NCBI RefSeq assembly: GCF_003569005.1
Contig: NZ_BCUR01000004.1
Location: 1,328,003-1,392,002 of the forward strand
Reading direction: 5' to 3'
DNA from: Vibrio superstes
Lineage (GTDB): Bacteria; Pseudomonadota; Gammaproteobacteria; Enterobacterales; Vibrionaceae
Length of the DNA stretch: 64,000 bases
The stretch's first letter is position 1. Every line of letters starts with the position of its first letter. The translations under genes were made by a program, and so were the position numbers. Below the pieces are notes generated by a model. The model ran no database searches, was not told where the DNA came from, and worked only from the letters and a program-made list of their open reading frames with translations. Positions 54,104 to 61,744 of the stretch are shown here, piece after piece.

Positions 54104-55108
54104 TTAATCTACGTATTTGATTGTGATCTTACCAAAATGTGAGCCACTTGATTGGTACTCGAATGCTTGTCCAAGTTCATTAAATTTGAAACTTTTGTCT
54201 AGCACTGGATGAATGTTATTTACTTCAAGTGCCGCGACCATTTTATTCTGCATTTCTCTACTACCGACAGCGAGCCCTGATATTTTGATATGACGTAGGA
54301 TCAGCGGCACCATATCAATCTCGGCGGTTGTTCCACCCAATACGCCGATTAAAGCCAAATGGCCACCAGTGGCAACGGCATCAATAGAGTGTTTCAATGT
54401 TGCGCTCGCACCCACGTCTAAAACATGATCAACACCGCCAGAACGCTCGGCAATGGTCTTACCCCAATCTGCGTCAGTGCGGTAGTTAAAGACTTCGTCA
54501 GCACCAAGTTCTTTTAAGCGTGCCATTTTCTCTTCAGATGAAGACGTCGCATAGACATACGCACCTGCCGCTTTTGCTATCTGTAATGCGAAAATCGACA
54601 TACCGCCTGTACCTTGAACGAGTACTGAATCACCCGCTTGTAATTTGCCTTCGACCATGAGTGCGCGCCATGCTGTGAGCGCAGCACAAGGTAAAGTTGC
54701 AGCTTCTTCGAAACTGTAATTACTTGGCATGCGAGTAAGAGCTTCTTCATTAACACATGAATATTCACTAGCAAAGCCATCAGCTGTGTCTCCGCTAATA
54801 TCTAGCGTATTTTCTGTCGTTGGCTTGCCATTTATCCAGTTAGGGAAAAACAAGCTCATGACCTTGTCACCCGGTTGCCATTCAGTCACATCGGCACCAA
54901 CGGAAACAACTTCGCCTGCACCATCTGACATAGGAACGCGACCATCGGCAACCGGAATACCACCAACACCAACTAGATAATCGTGAAAGTTTAAAGAGGT
55001 AGCATGCCAACGCACGAGAACTTCACTTGAGTTGGGCTGTGGCATGTCTTGATCAACGATGTTTAGGTTATTGAGGCCGCCGGGTTGGGTTACTTGATAT
55101 GTTTTCAT
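54104..55108 (-). CDS. MDR-family alcohol dehydrogenase / quinone oxidoreductase-like
   Basis: Medium-chain dehydrogenase/reductase of 334 residues. GroES-like N-terminal domain (VRWHATSLNFHDYLVG; SDGAGEVVSVG) and Rossmann domain (GDSVLVQGTGGMSIFALQIA, about 156-175). The structural-zinc Cys cluster is absent, and the usual catalytic Cys/His set is not obvious, so a zinc-independent quinone-reductase-type enzyme is likely. It lies 80 bases after the DUF1330 gene on the same strand, probably one operon under the divergent HxlR regulator. Confidence 0.85.
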   Translation of the reverse strand: MKTYQVTQPGGLNNLNIVDQDMPQPNSSEVLVRWHATSLNFHDYLVGVGGIPVADGRVPMSDGAGEVVSVGADVTEWQPGDKVMSLFFPNWINGKPTTENTLDISGDTADGFASEYSCVNEEALTRMPSNYSFEEAATLPCAALTAWRALMVEGKLQAGDSVLVQGTGGMSIFALQIAKAAGAYVYATSSSEEKMARLKELGADEVFNYRTDADWGKTIAERSGGVDHVLDVGASATLKHSIDAVATGGHLALIGVLGGTTAEIDMVPLILRHIKISGLAVGSREMQNKMVAALEVNNIHPVLDKSFKFNELGQAFEYQSSGSHFGKITIKYVD

Positions 55109-55189
55109 GTTTTATCGCTCTAATAATTTCTTGAATGATTTAACTGCTACACGCTGGTGTGGCAGATTTTTATAGGGGAGCTTATATGC

Positions 55190-55501
55190 TTATTCAGGCA
55201 TGACCAGTTTATCAACGATATAGGCTTCAATATTGGTGGTTGCAGCCAAACGAATCGCCTTTGCGTCGGCATATTCTGGGTCGTTATGCCAAGCCAAAGC
55301 CGATTCTTTAGTTGGGAACTGAATGATCACACGAACGTGAGAAGGTGTACCGCTAACGCTAATTTCTTCATTGGTGCCAACGATAATCTCACCGCCATGT
55401 TTTGCGATAGTGGAGAAGGTGGTCTGTGCTGAGCCAGGGTTATATTGTGCGTACAATTCTTGGTCAGTAACATCATAATTAATTACGAAAAAAGCGGTCA
55501 T
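55190..55501 (-). CDS. DUF1330 protein
   Basis: Protein of 103 residues from ATG 55501 (MTAFFVINYDVTD) with TTGGAG upstream; an extra four-residue extension is open but unlikely. The pattern INYDVTDQELYAQYN, GGEIIVGTNE, VIIQFPTKESALAWHNDPEYADAKAIR matches the DUF1330 dimeric alpha/beta-barrel (ferredoxin-like) fold. Enzymatic role unknown; commonly adjacent to oxidoreductases. First gene of the minus-strand unit with the MDR dehydrogenase. Confidence 0.85.
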   Translation of the reverse strand: MTAFFVINYDVTDQELYAQYNPGSAQTTFSTIAKHGGEIIVGTNEEISVSGTPSHVRVIIQFPTKESALAWHNDPEYADAKAIRLAATTNIEAYIVDKLVMPE

Positions 55502-55593
55502 GGTTAACTCCAATTAAAGGATTGTTGTTGCTCAGGTTCATAAACAATAAAAATAGGCGTTTAGAGCACTAAGTATGGCTTCTCACAGCAATC

Positions 55594-55611
55594 AGTCTCC
55601 TAAAGAGACTT
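55594..55611. promoter_or_regulatory. Candidate HxlR operator 1 (near DUF1330)
   Basis: AGTCTC-CTAAA-GAGACT dyad, about 95 bases upstream of the DUF1330 start; read on the other strand it aligns with 13 of 19 positions of operator 3. Confidence 0.45.
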
Positions 55612-55699
55612 TTATCTTCGAATAGTTCGAACATAACATCAATGTGTAAAGCACTTAGCGCGAGTAGCTGCCTTTAAGTTTTATGTAAGATAATCAAAT

Positions 55700-55718
55700 A
55701 AGTCCTCTAACGCAACTT
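55700..55718. promoter_or_regulatory. Candidate HxlR operator 2
   Basis: AAGTCCTCTAACGCAACTT, matching operator 3 at 15 of 19 positions, midway between the divergent genes. Confidence 0.5.
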
Positions 55719-55828
55719 AAATTTAGATTTATTAGATTAAAATTGGTTGATTGGCAAGTTTTAGGCTTTATTTACAAGAGAAGTGGCTACTTTTCACTTA
55801 GGCTAACTTTAATAAATTAGTGACATTG

Positions 55829-55847
55829 AAGTCCTCTTAAGGGACTT
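55829..55847. promoter_or_regulatory. Candidate HxlR operator 3 (near hxlR-type gene)
   Basis: AAGTCCTCTTAAGGGACTT, an almost perfect palindrome about 70 bases upstream of the regulator start. Confidence 0.55.
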
Positions 55848-55914
55848 AAATGTGTTGCGGTAGAGAGGTGGTATAAGTTAAAATCGATAAAGATTACAGA
55901 ATTGAGTGACAATT

Positions 55915-56376
55915 ATGACTCGAAAAAATATCGCCAACTACCCTTGTTCAGTCTCACGGACCCTCAATATCATTGGGGACCAGTGGTCGATTCTTATTGT
56001 CCTGGCCTCATTTCGCGGTATTGATACATTTTCAGGCTTGCTTCAACGACTTGGCATATCTAGGAATATTCTGACTGCCAGATTAGACAGTATGGTGTCT
56101 AACGACATTTTGGAAAAAATCCCAACCAGTTCAACACGTTCTCGATACGTGTTAACGCCAGCAGGAAAAGAGTTGTTACCAACACTTATGGCGCTTATGC
56201 AATGGGGAGATAAATGGTTGGCAGAAGGAAAAGGGGAGCCTTTGCGAGTTCTCGACCGAGAGAGCCATGCGCCGATCCAAAAAATGGGGGTAGTTTCACG
56301 AACGGGGAAATACCTTGAGTTGGACGACTTAAGATTTGAGAATGGTCCAGGGTTTATCATCCCTGATAGCGAATAA
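55915..56376 (+). CDS. HxlR-family transcriptional regulator
   Basis: Winged-helix regulator of 153 residues from ATG 55915 (GTG 55906 also open). HxlR signature: CSVSRTLNIIGDQWSILIV with the N-terminal Cys, then FSGLLQRLGISRNILTARLDSM and the wing SRYVLTPAGKEL. HxlR proteins respond to aldehydes or oxidants and control neighbouring oxidoreductases; the divergent MDR dehydrogenase and DUF1330 genes are the obvious targets. The C-terminal extension (after about 110) is longer than the minimal family. Confidence 0.88.
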   Translation: MTRKNIANYPCSVSRTLNIIGDQWSILIVLASFRGIDTFSGLLQRLGISRNILTARLDSMVSNDILEKIPTSSTRSRYVLTPAGKELLPTLMALMQWGDKWLAEGKGEPLRVLDRESHAPIQKMGVVSRTGKYLELDDLRFENGPGFIIPDSE

Positions 56377-56398
56377 AGTAAGGGTTTTCTCCCATGCA

Positions 56399-56436
56399 CC
56401 CCTTAAACAATGTATTCAAGGTATTAGTTTAAGGGG
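56399..56436. terminator. Hairpin after the HxlR gene
   Basis: Perfect 10-bp inverted repeat CCCCTTAAAC / GTTTAAGGGG with an 18-base loop and no strong T-run. Confidence 0.4.
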
Positions 56437-56621
56437 ATGTCTTTATTGTCGGCGAATGTTTTTTGACAATCATTGATATTCCGATTAAATCTCCATGCAG
56501 AAATGTGGCAAATACATACAATAAAGCCAGTCCTAAAATTACATCAATTCATTAGTAGTCATATCTATTAAGGCGATATGAATCGAGCGAATACAACCGT
56601 CCTTGGTAGGGAAAATGGAAG
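56437..56621. other. Gap between HxlR hairpin and TetR terminator
   Basis: No gene seen. A 95-codon plus-strand frame from 56578 runs into the antisense of the TetR gene and lacks coding character. Confidence 0.35.
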
Positions 56622-56654
56622 TAAAAAGGCCAGAGTATTTTCATTCTTTGGCCT
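56622..56654 (-). terminator. Terminator of the TetR gene
   Basis: On the minus strand AGGCCA / TGGCCT followed by TTTTT, 40 bases after the stop. Confidence 0.7.
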
Positions 56655-56692
56655 GTTGAGTATGTGGCCGTATCTTGAAACCCAATTAAGTG

Positions 56693-57307
56693 TTAAAAGT
56701 CATTCTTTTTATAAGGCAGGGTCGCTAACGCATAGTCCAACACTATGGCTAAAACCTCAATCTTTTGACCAGTACGAGCTTGTACTGCCAACCCATAACT
56801 TACAGATAATAAGTAATCGACTAGCATTTCTATCGTCGTATTTTTTGGCAAATCCTCGTTGTTAATCCCAGAGTTAAATAGCGTCATCAAGATCAGCTTT
56901 GTCTGTGATCCACAATCTCTCAAGTAGACAGTGGCCTCATCTGGAAAGCCAATACTGTCCGATTCATTCACACTTTTTACCAATAAGCAGCCTAGCGGGG
57001 TATCGTTATCCGTGAACAGTTGGATAAGCCCATGAAAACAGGCATGTAACCTTGTTTGTAAATCAGCTTCAGAATCAGTGGTGAGATGCTGATAATGAGG
57101 CTCAGCATATTGCGTTAAATAGTGTTCGAGTACTTCTTTAAATAACTGGTCTTTATTGCCAAACGCTGCATACAAACTCGGAGAATTGATGCCAAGCTCT
57201 GACGTTAAATTCGAAATAGACGTACCAGCATAGCCGTTATTCCAAAATAGGCGCATTGCTTTATCTAATGCAACATTTTTATCAAATGTTCTTTTTCGCC
57301 CTGCCAT
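56693..57307 (-). CDS. TetR-family transcriptional regulator
   Basis: TetR regulator of 204 residues from ATG 57307 (MAGRKRTFDKNVALDKA), with GGGAG about a dozen bases upstream; the frame is open for 20 more codons. Helix-turn-helix: GYAGTSISNLTSELGINSPSLYAAFGNKDQLF (in part SLYAAFGNKDQLF, residues about 46-58). The ligand domain includes Cys residues (PLGCLLVK). It is divergent from an SDR gene, with three copies of a shared operator motif in between. Confidence 0.88.
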   Translation of the reverse strand: MAGRKRTFDKNVALDKAMRLFWNNGYAGTSISNLTSELGINSPSLYAAFGNKDQLFKEVLEHYLTQYAEPHYQHLTTDSEADLQTRLHACFHGLIQLFTDNDTPLGCLLVKSVNESDSIGFPDEATVYLRDCGSQTKLILMTLFNSGINNEDLPKNTTIEMLVDYLLSVSYGLAVQARTGQKIEVLAIVLDYALATLPYKKNDF

Positions 57308-57350
57308 CAGTGAGTTACTCCCAAATAGATTACTTTCTTCCCGATTATTC

Positions 57351-57373
57351 TGTATCAATCGATACAAAATGTC
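57351..57373. promoter_or_regulatory. TetR operator copy 1
   Basis: Palindrome TGTATC-AATC-GATACA followed by AAATGTC; the right half GATACAAAATGT recurs in two more copies. Confidence 0.55.
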
Positions 57374-57398
57374 AATTAACCCATTGACATTCTATATT

Positions 57399-57415
57399 GA
57401 TCGTTACAGAATGTC
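57399..57415. promoter_or_regulatory. TetR operator copy 2
   Basis: GATCGTTACAGAATGTC, matching copy 3 with a few changes. Confidence 0.5.
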
Positions 57416-57432
57416 ATCACGCAAACTGTAGT

Positions 57433-57449
57433 GATCGATACAAAATGTA
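57433..57449. promoter_or_regulatory. TetR operator copy 3
   Basis: GATCGATACAAAATGTA, about 35 bases before the SDR start. Confidence 0.5.
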
Positions 57450-57482
57450 CATCACACCAGTATTCAAGCGTAGGAATTGATT

Positions 57483-58223
57483 ATGAATACCAATATTGAA
57501 AATAAAGTTGTTGTAATTACAGGTGCAAGCAGCGGTCTGGGTGAAGCAATGGCAAGAAAGTTGGCCGCCCAAGGTGCAAGCGTAGTATTAGGTGCGCGCC
57601 GTGTTGAAAAACTGAACGCGATTGTGGCTGATATTCAGAGCACTAATGGTCAAGCAGTGGCATTGGCGACAGATGTCACTAAGGCTGAGAGTGTTAAAGC
57701 ATTAGTGGATTTAGCGGTATCTACGTTTGGTCGCGCAGATGTGATGATCAATAACGCTGGCATTATGCCGCTTTCCCCTTTAAGTGCACTGAAAGTGCAA
57801 GAGTGGAACGACACCATTGATGTGAATATTAAAGGTGTGCTCAATGGTATTGCTGCCGCGCTTCCAGTGTTTGAGCAACAAGATACGGGCCATTTCATTA
57901 ATATTTCGTCTGTCGCGGGGCATAAAGTTTCGCCAGCGAGTAGTGTATATGCCGGCACCAAATTTGCGGTTCGTGCAATCAGTGAAGGACTACGTATGGA
58001 AGTGGGGCGTAATATTCGCACAACCATTATCTCTCCAGGACTTATCGAATCTGAACTCAAGCTTGGTAGCTCAGATGCCGCAACCTCTCAATTTGTGAAC
58101 GAGGTGTATAAAGATGCCATTTCAGCGACGTCTATTGCTAATGCTGTTGCTTATGTGATTGAACAACCTGCTGATGTCGATGTTAACGAGATCGTATTAC
58201 GCCCTACCGTTCAAGAATTTTAA
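57483..58223 (+). CDS. Short-chain dehydrogenase/reductase
   Basis: Classical SDR of 246 residues from ATG 57483 with TAGGA upstream. Cofactor motif VITGASSGLGEAMA (12-25), NNAG motif (MINNAGIMPL), catalytic Ser in INISSVAG and Tyr-X3-Lys in YAGTK. GARR after beta2 suggests NADP preference (inference). Under likely control of the divergent TetR regulator. Substrate not deducible; it may act with the downstream membrane protein and dehalogenase-like enzymes. Confidence 0.9.
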   Translation: MNTNIENKVVVITGASSGLGEAMARKLAAQGASVVLGARRVEKLNAIVADIQSTNGQAVALATDVTKAESVKALVDLAVSTFGRADVMINNAGIMPLSPLSALKVQEWNDTIDVNIKGVLNGIAAALPVFEQQDTGHFINISSVAGHKVSPASSVYAGTKFAVRAISEGLRMEVGRNIRTTIISPGLIESELKLGSSDAATSQFVNEVYKDAISATSIANAVAYVIEQPADVDVNEIVLRPTVQEF

Positions 58224-58304
58224 CTCGAAGCAATATCCTATCGGTCAGTGCGTAAGACGCATTGAAAATGAGAATGACAATAAAGTACAGGTTCGGAGTA
58301 AACG

Positions 58305-58703
58305 ATGTTTAAGATGTTCATAAAGTTGACTGCTTGGTTCAATTTTCCAATAGCGCTTGGGCTCATGCTCCCTGAGCTTGTAATACCAAGCTCCGACACG
58401 CTGGTTATAGGGGTTGTATTGGGAGCATTTCTGATCTTTTCTGGTGTTGCCTTACTTTGGTCCACGGCCGATTTGAAAACGCGTTCATCAATTGTTGTGT
58501 GGAACGGCTTAGTACGTTGTGTTGGGTTTCTTGTCGTTGCCTATGCTTGGTCATTAGGATTATCTCCCCTTATTTTTGTTGTTATTGGTGCAATGGATTT
58601 AGTTACTGCGGCTATCTATTTCATTGGAAGCGTAAGGGTATCTGGCTTGTCTTTTAAGAGATTACTGTTAGGAGGCTCACCGAATAAAAATGCCGCAATA
58701 TGA
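58305..58703 (+). CDS. Small integral membrane protein
   Basis: Protein of 132 residues with four predicted hydrophobic helices (about 8-28, 33-53, 62-82, 86-108) and a basic C-terminus. GTTCGGAGTAAACG gives a good ribosome-binding site. No family recognised. It lies between the SDR and dehalogenase genes in the same direction, probably in one transcript. Confidence 0.7.
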   Translation: MFKMFIKLTAWFNFPIALGLMLPELVIPSSDTLVIGVVLGAFLIFSGVALLWSTADLKTRSSIVVWNGLVRCVGFLVVAYAWSLGLSPLIFVVIGAMDLVTAAIYFIGSVRVSGLSFKRLLLGGSPNKNAAI

Positions 58704-58748
58704 TTGTCTGTTCTACCCATTCAATCCCTAATTACGAGAGAGAAAATT

Positions 58749-59657
58749 ATGACTATTAACGCATTAAGAACACCAGATGAACGCTTTTCTATTTTGCCTG
58801 CGTTTCCATATCAACCAAATTATATAGATGATTTAGAAGGGTTTGATTCTCTTCGTATGGCTTACATTGATGAAGGTGATGTGACGGCTGAAAATACCTT
58901 TCTATGTCTCCACGGTATGCCGTCATGGAGCTACCTATATCGCAAGATGATCCCGGTATTTACCGAGGCAGGTCATCGTGTTGTAGCCCCCGATCTATTT
59001 GGTTTTGGCCGTTCAGATAAACCTGTAGATGAATCGGTCTACACCTTTGATTTCCACCGCGATAGTTTACTTCGCTTTATCGAACGTCTTGATCTGAAAA
59101 ATATCACGCTGGTATGTCAAGACTGGGGCGGAATTTTGGGGTTGACCATTCCGATGGAAATGCAAGATAGATTCAAGAACCTGATCGTCATGAATACTGC
59201 AATATCAGTAGGAGAAACAGCGCCTGAAGGGTTTTATCAGTGGCGTGATTTCTGTGCCAATGCACCGGACATTCCTGTCGGTGGGATCTTTGCGTGTGAT
59301 GCGGGCCCAGAAGTAAACCTGCTTGATGTACTTGCCTATGATGCGCCATTTCCTGACTACAGCTATAAAGCAGGGGCAAGGCGTTTTCCTACAATAGTCC
59401 CTGTTGAGCCTACAATGGACGGTGTTGAGCATGGCATTCGTGCCCGTGAATTTTGGTCAAACCAATGGGATGGTCAAAGTTATATGGCAATTGGTATGAA
59501 AGATACCGCGTTAGGTGAGGGACCAATGGAGTACCTACGCACCTTTATTAAAGGCTGTCCAGAGCCGGTGAAGATTGCCGATGCCGGTCATTTCGTTCAA
59601 GAGTATGGCATTGAGGTTGCGCAAAATGCACTGGTTGCATTTGGCTTAGAAAAGTAG
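58749..59657 (+). CDS. Haloalkane dehalogenase-like hydrolase (HLD-I / DhlA type)
   Basis: Alpha/beta hydrolase of 302 residues from ATG 58749. The oxyanion region is HGMPSWSY (55-62); the nucleophile is D125 followed by W126 in CQDWGG, as in DhlA; the acid is D252 (GMKDTALG) and the base H281 (DAGHFVQE). The N-terminal RTPDERFSILPAFPYQPNYI is also DhlA-like. Haloalkane dehalogenases turn haloalkanes into alcohols and halide; the product alcohol could feed the dehydrogenases around it. Actual substrate untested. Confidence 0.87.
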   Translation: MTINALRTPDERFSILPAFPYQPNYIDDLEGFDSLRMAYIDEGDVTAENTFLCLHGMPSWSYLYRKMIPVFTEAGHRVVAPDLFGFGRSDKPVDESVYTFDFHRDSLLRFIERLDLKNITLVCQDWGGILGLTIPMEMQDRFKNLIVMNTAISVGETAPEGFYQWRDFCANAPDIPVGGIFACDAGPEVNLLDVLAYDAPFPDYSYKAGARRFPTIVPVEPTMDGVEHGIRAREFWSNQWDGQSYMAIGMKDTALGEGPMEYLRTFIKGCPEPVKIADAGHFVQEYGIEVAQNALVAFGLEK

Positions 59658-59817
59658 TTGCCGATAAACGCGCCATATATTTTCGTATTTGTTTTTACGA
59701 TCTCGTTTCAATCATACGGTCAACAGAAAGTTTACTGACTACGTTTGATATGAAGCGTTCATATTCAGATACTTACCCTCTCATTTAATTGTTAAAATAG
59801 GGGGTACGGAGTCAATG

Positions 59818-60843
59818 ATGTTCAAGATATTAAGTTTACCTCTTATCGCTGCTACGTTCTTTTCTGGTGGTGTTTTAGCGAATACAACCGAGCAAGTGTT
59901 TTATGATTTACAGCCCGATCCTGTGATTGCCAATGCTGACCCTACTAATTTGAAACAAAGACCTTTTATTGTTGATAAAGAAGAGTACCCATTTAAGAGC
60001 CACTGGTATGATCGCAATGGTGTTTCTATGCACTATGTCGATGAAGGCGAAGGTATTCCGATTGTATTAACCCATGGTAATCCAGATTGGTCTTTCCTTA
60101 ATCGAAATATCATTAAAGCAATGTCTAAGCATGCACGCGTGATTGCCTACGATCTACCTGGCTTTGGCTTTTCAGATACACCAGAGAATTTCAAATTTAC
60201 ACCCCAGGAACACTCTGAGTGGATTGAATCACTTATCTTTGATCACCTTAAACTTGATAAGTTTATCTTAGTGGTTCAAGACTGGGGTGGTCCAACTGGT
60301 TTGCATGTCGCGACCAATCATCCTGATAGCATTTATGGTCTTGTTATTAGTAATACATGGGCTTGGAAACCTGAAGGCCCGCTTAAAGAATTCTCTATGC
60401 TCATGCGTACACCTGAAATGGAGCGTAAGGTTATTGATCTTAACTTCTTTGCCGGTCCACTGATGACTCAAGGGCTTAACGAAAAATCGGCAGGTAATAA
60501 AGCGATCACTGATGCTTATGCACATGCTTTCCCTACACCGGAATCACGTAGAGGAACGATTGTATTTCCTCAACAGATCACCGAGGGTGAAGAGTGGGTG
60601 CAAAAGATTGAGGATCGCCTAGATACGTTAGCGGGTAAGCCGGTTCATTTTATTTTCGGGTTGAAAGATGAATTAACGGCCAACGATGAGAGTATAGCAA
60701 GGTGGCGTTCGCACTTTCCGAATGCGGATTTGTTGTTATTGCCAAATGCCAACCATTTTACGCAAGAAGACAGCCCTGAAAGCTTTGTCTTTGCACTGAG
60801 AAAACTCTTGAAAGAGGTAGGTTCAAATCTTGGTGAAAAGTGA
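59818..60843 (+). CDS. Exported haloalkane dehalogenase-like hydrolase
   Basis: Alpha/beta hydrolase of 341 residues with a signal peptide (MFKILSLPLIAATFFSGGVLA), so probably periplasmic. HGNPDWSF (86-93), nucleophile D155-W156 in VVQDWGG, WAW (181-183) at the expected halide-binding position, D284 (GLKDELT) and H313 (NANHFTQED). ATG 59818 fits the GGAG spacing better than ATG 59815. Dehalogenases are usually cytoplasmic, so export is unusual. It follows the HLD-I gene by 160 bases; separate transcription is possible. Confidence 0.82.
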   Translation: MFKILSLPLIAATFFSGGVLANTTEQVFYDLQPDPVIANADPTNLKQRPFIVDKEEYPFKSHWYDRNGVSMHYVDEGEGIPIVLTHGNPDWSFLNRNIIKAMSKHARVIAYDLPGFGFSDTPENFKFTPQEHSEWIESLIFDHLKLDKFILVVQDWGGPTGLHVATNHPDSIYGLVISNTWAWKPEGPLKEFSMLMRTPEMERKVIDLNFFAGPLMTQGLNEKSAGNKAITDAYAHAFPTPESRRGTIVFPQQITEGEEWVQKIEDRLDTLAGKPVHFIFGLKDELTANDESIARWRSHFPNADLLLLPNANHFTQEDSPESFVFALRKLLKEVGSNLGEK

Positions 60844-60848
60844 ACCTC

Positions 60849-60874
60849 AAAGGGCTATATGGAAATAGCCCTTT
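60849..60874. terminator. Hairpin after the exported dehalogenase gene
   Basis: AAAGGGCTAT / ATAGCCCTTT with a 6-base loop, five bases after the stop; T-run weak. Confidence 0.55.
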
Positions 60875-61189
60875 ACTCTATACATTTAGATAACCGATAA
60901 AGTGGCCGACGGAGTCATACCTAAGAGCCTTTATACTGACGGCTAAATTGCGCGGGACAATGATACTGATCAGTCCCAGAAAGACTTACCATAGTCCAAC
61001 TAAGGAATGTTTTACTAAATTAGCAAAAACGCAACTCGGAATTGTCCAAAACCTTCACAAGTTGAATTTTTACCCGTGGTTCGTTCTACCTCAGAAATGC
61101 CCCAAAGCTTGCTGCATCAATTAATAATGACAGAATACGGTTTGGTATTTGACCTAGTTAAAGTAATTCCATAAACCTGAAAGCATAGC

Positions 61190-61532
61190 TATGCGGCAGA
61201 CCTTAATCAGAAGGCCAAAAACAGTGTCTCACAACACTGGCAACGGACCTTGTCAGCGAGATTGGTTTATTTACTGCACACTTTCAAGGTGAACCGGTAA
61301 CAGAACAAAATGGCTATGCGGGTTACCTAATTCGTAGCAAGCCAGCAAGCCAGCAAGCCAGCAAGCGAGAATGAGGGTGGCATTCATAGTGGCCAGGGTA
61401 TATTAGACTCACTAGTGCTGATTGATGCCTAGCTTTTCTCATGACGTGGTCAAGGTGAATGTCTGATGAAGAACCAGACTCGATCCCTGGGTTAAACAAC
61501 TAGGCTTCCACAGAAATAACATTAGCTACCCC
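61190..61532 (+). pseudogene. Decayed gene of unknown function
   Basis: Coding-like fragments in shifting frames with stops between: LATDLVSEIGLFTAHFQGEP and EQNGYAGYLIRSKPAS (about 61228-61350), SGQGILDSLVLIDA (about 61390-61430), FSHDVVKVNV, and a final RLDPWVKQLGFHRNNISYPQ with stop at about 61530, directly followed by a good terminator. A frame-disrupting 8-bp repeat sits inside. No family recognised. Confidence 0.4.
61336..61367. repeat. 8-bp tandem repeat (AGCAAGCC)x4
   Basis: Three perfect copies of AGCAAGCC and a fourth ending in G, within the decayed gene. Confidence 0.9.
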
Positions 61533-61535
61533 CAA

Positions 61536-61562
61536 TAAAGGCCTGATTTTCAGGCCTTTTTT
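61536..61562 (+). terminator. Orphan terminator after the decayed gene
   Basis: AAAGGCCTGA / TCAGGCCTTT with a 3-base loop and T-run; there is no intact gene upstream, consistent with gene decay. Confidence 0.88.
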
Positions 61563-61685
61563 AATTCATCTTCGATGAAGGGGTTTTAGTTAAGTGGGGG
61601 GCGTTTTACACACTACAGCTATTTGATAACAGCAACTGAATATGGATCTCCATAATTAAGGAATGAATATTCTTTGAAATAACAC

Positions 61686-61701
61686 TAGACCGACCGGTTT
61701 G
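61686..61701. promoter_or_regulatory. TetR/NemR-like operator before the aldehyde dehydrogenase
   Basis: TAGACCGACCGGTTTG; compare TAGACC-N4-GGTCTA, a TetR-type box of the NemR kind. An almost identical site precedes the iron alcohol dehydrogenase at 63726. Confidence 0.6.
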
Positions 61702-61744
61702 TTTTGTGTAATCTGTGTACATCCTAAACAAAGAGGTGAAATTA

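Larger units (their letters stand above)
55502..55914. other. Divergent promoter region with three similar palindromes
   Basis: A 413-base gap between the DUF1330/ADH unit and the HxlR regulator. It holds three related dyads (listed separately) and AT-rich stretches around 55730-55800. No other gene seen. Confidence 0.6.

Noticed and set aside
56578..56865. 95-codon plus-strand frame
   Set aside because: It overlaps the TetR terminator and the antisense of the TetR gene; no coding evidence.
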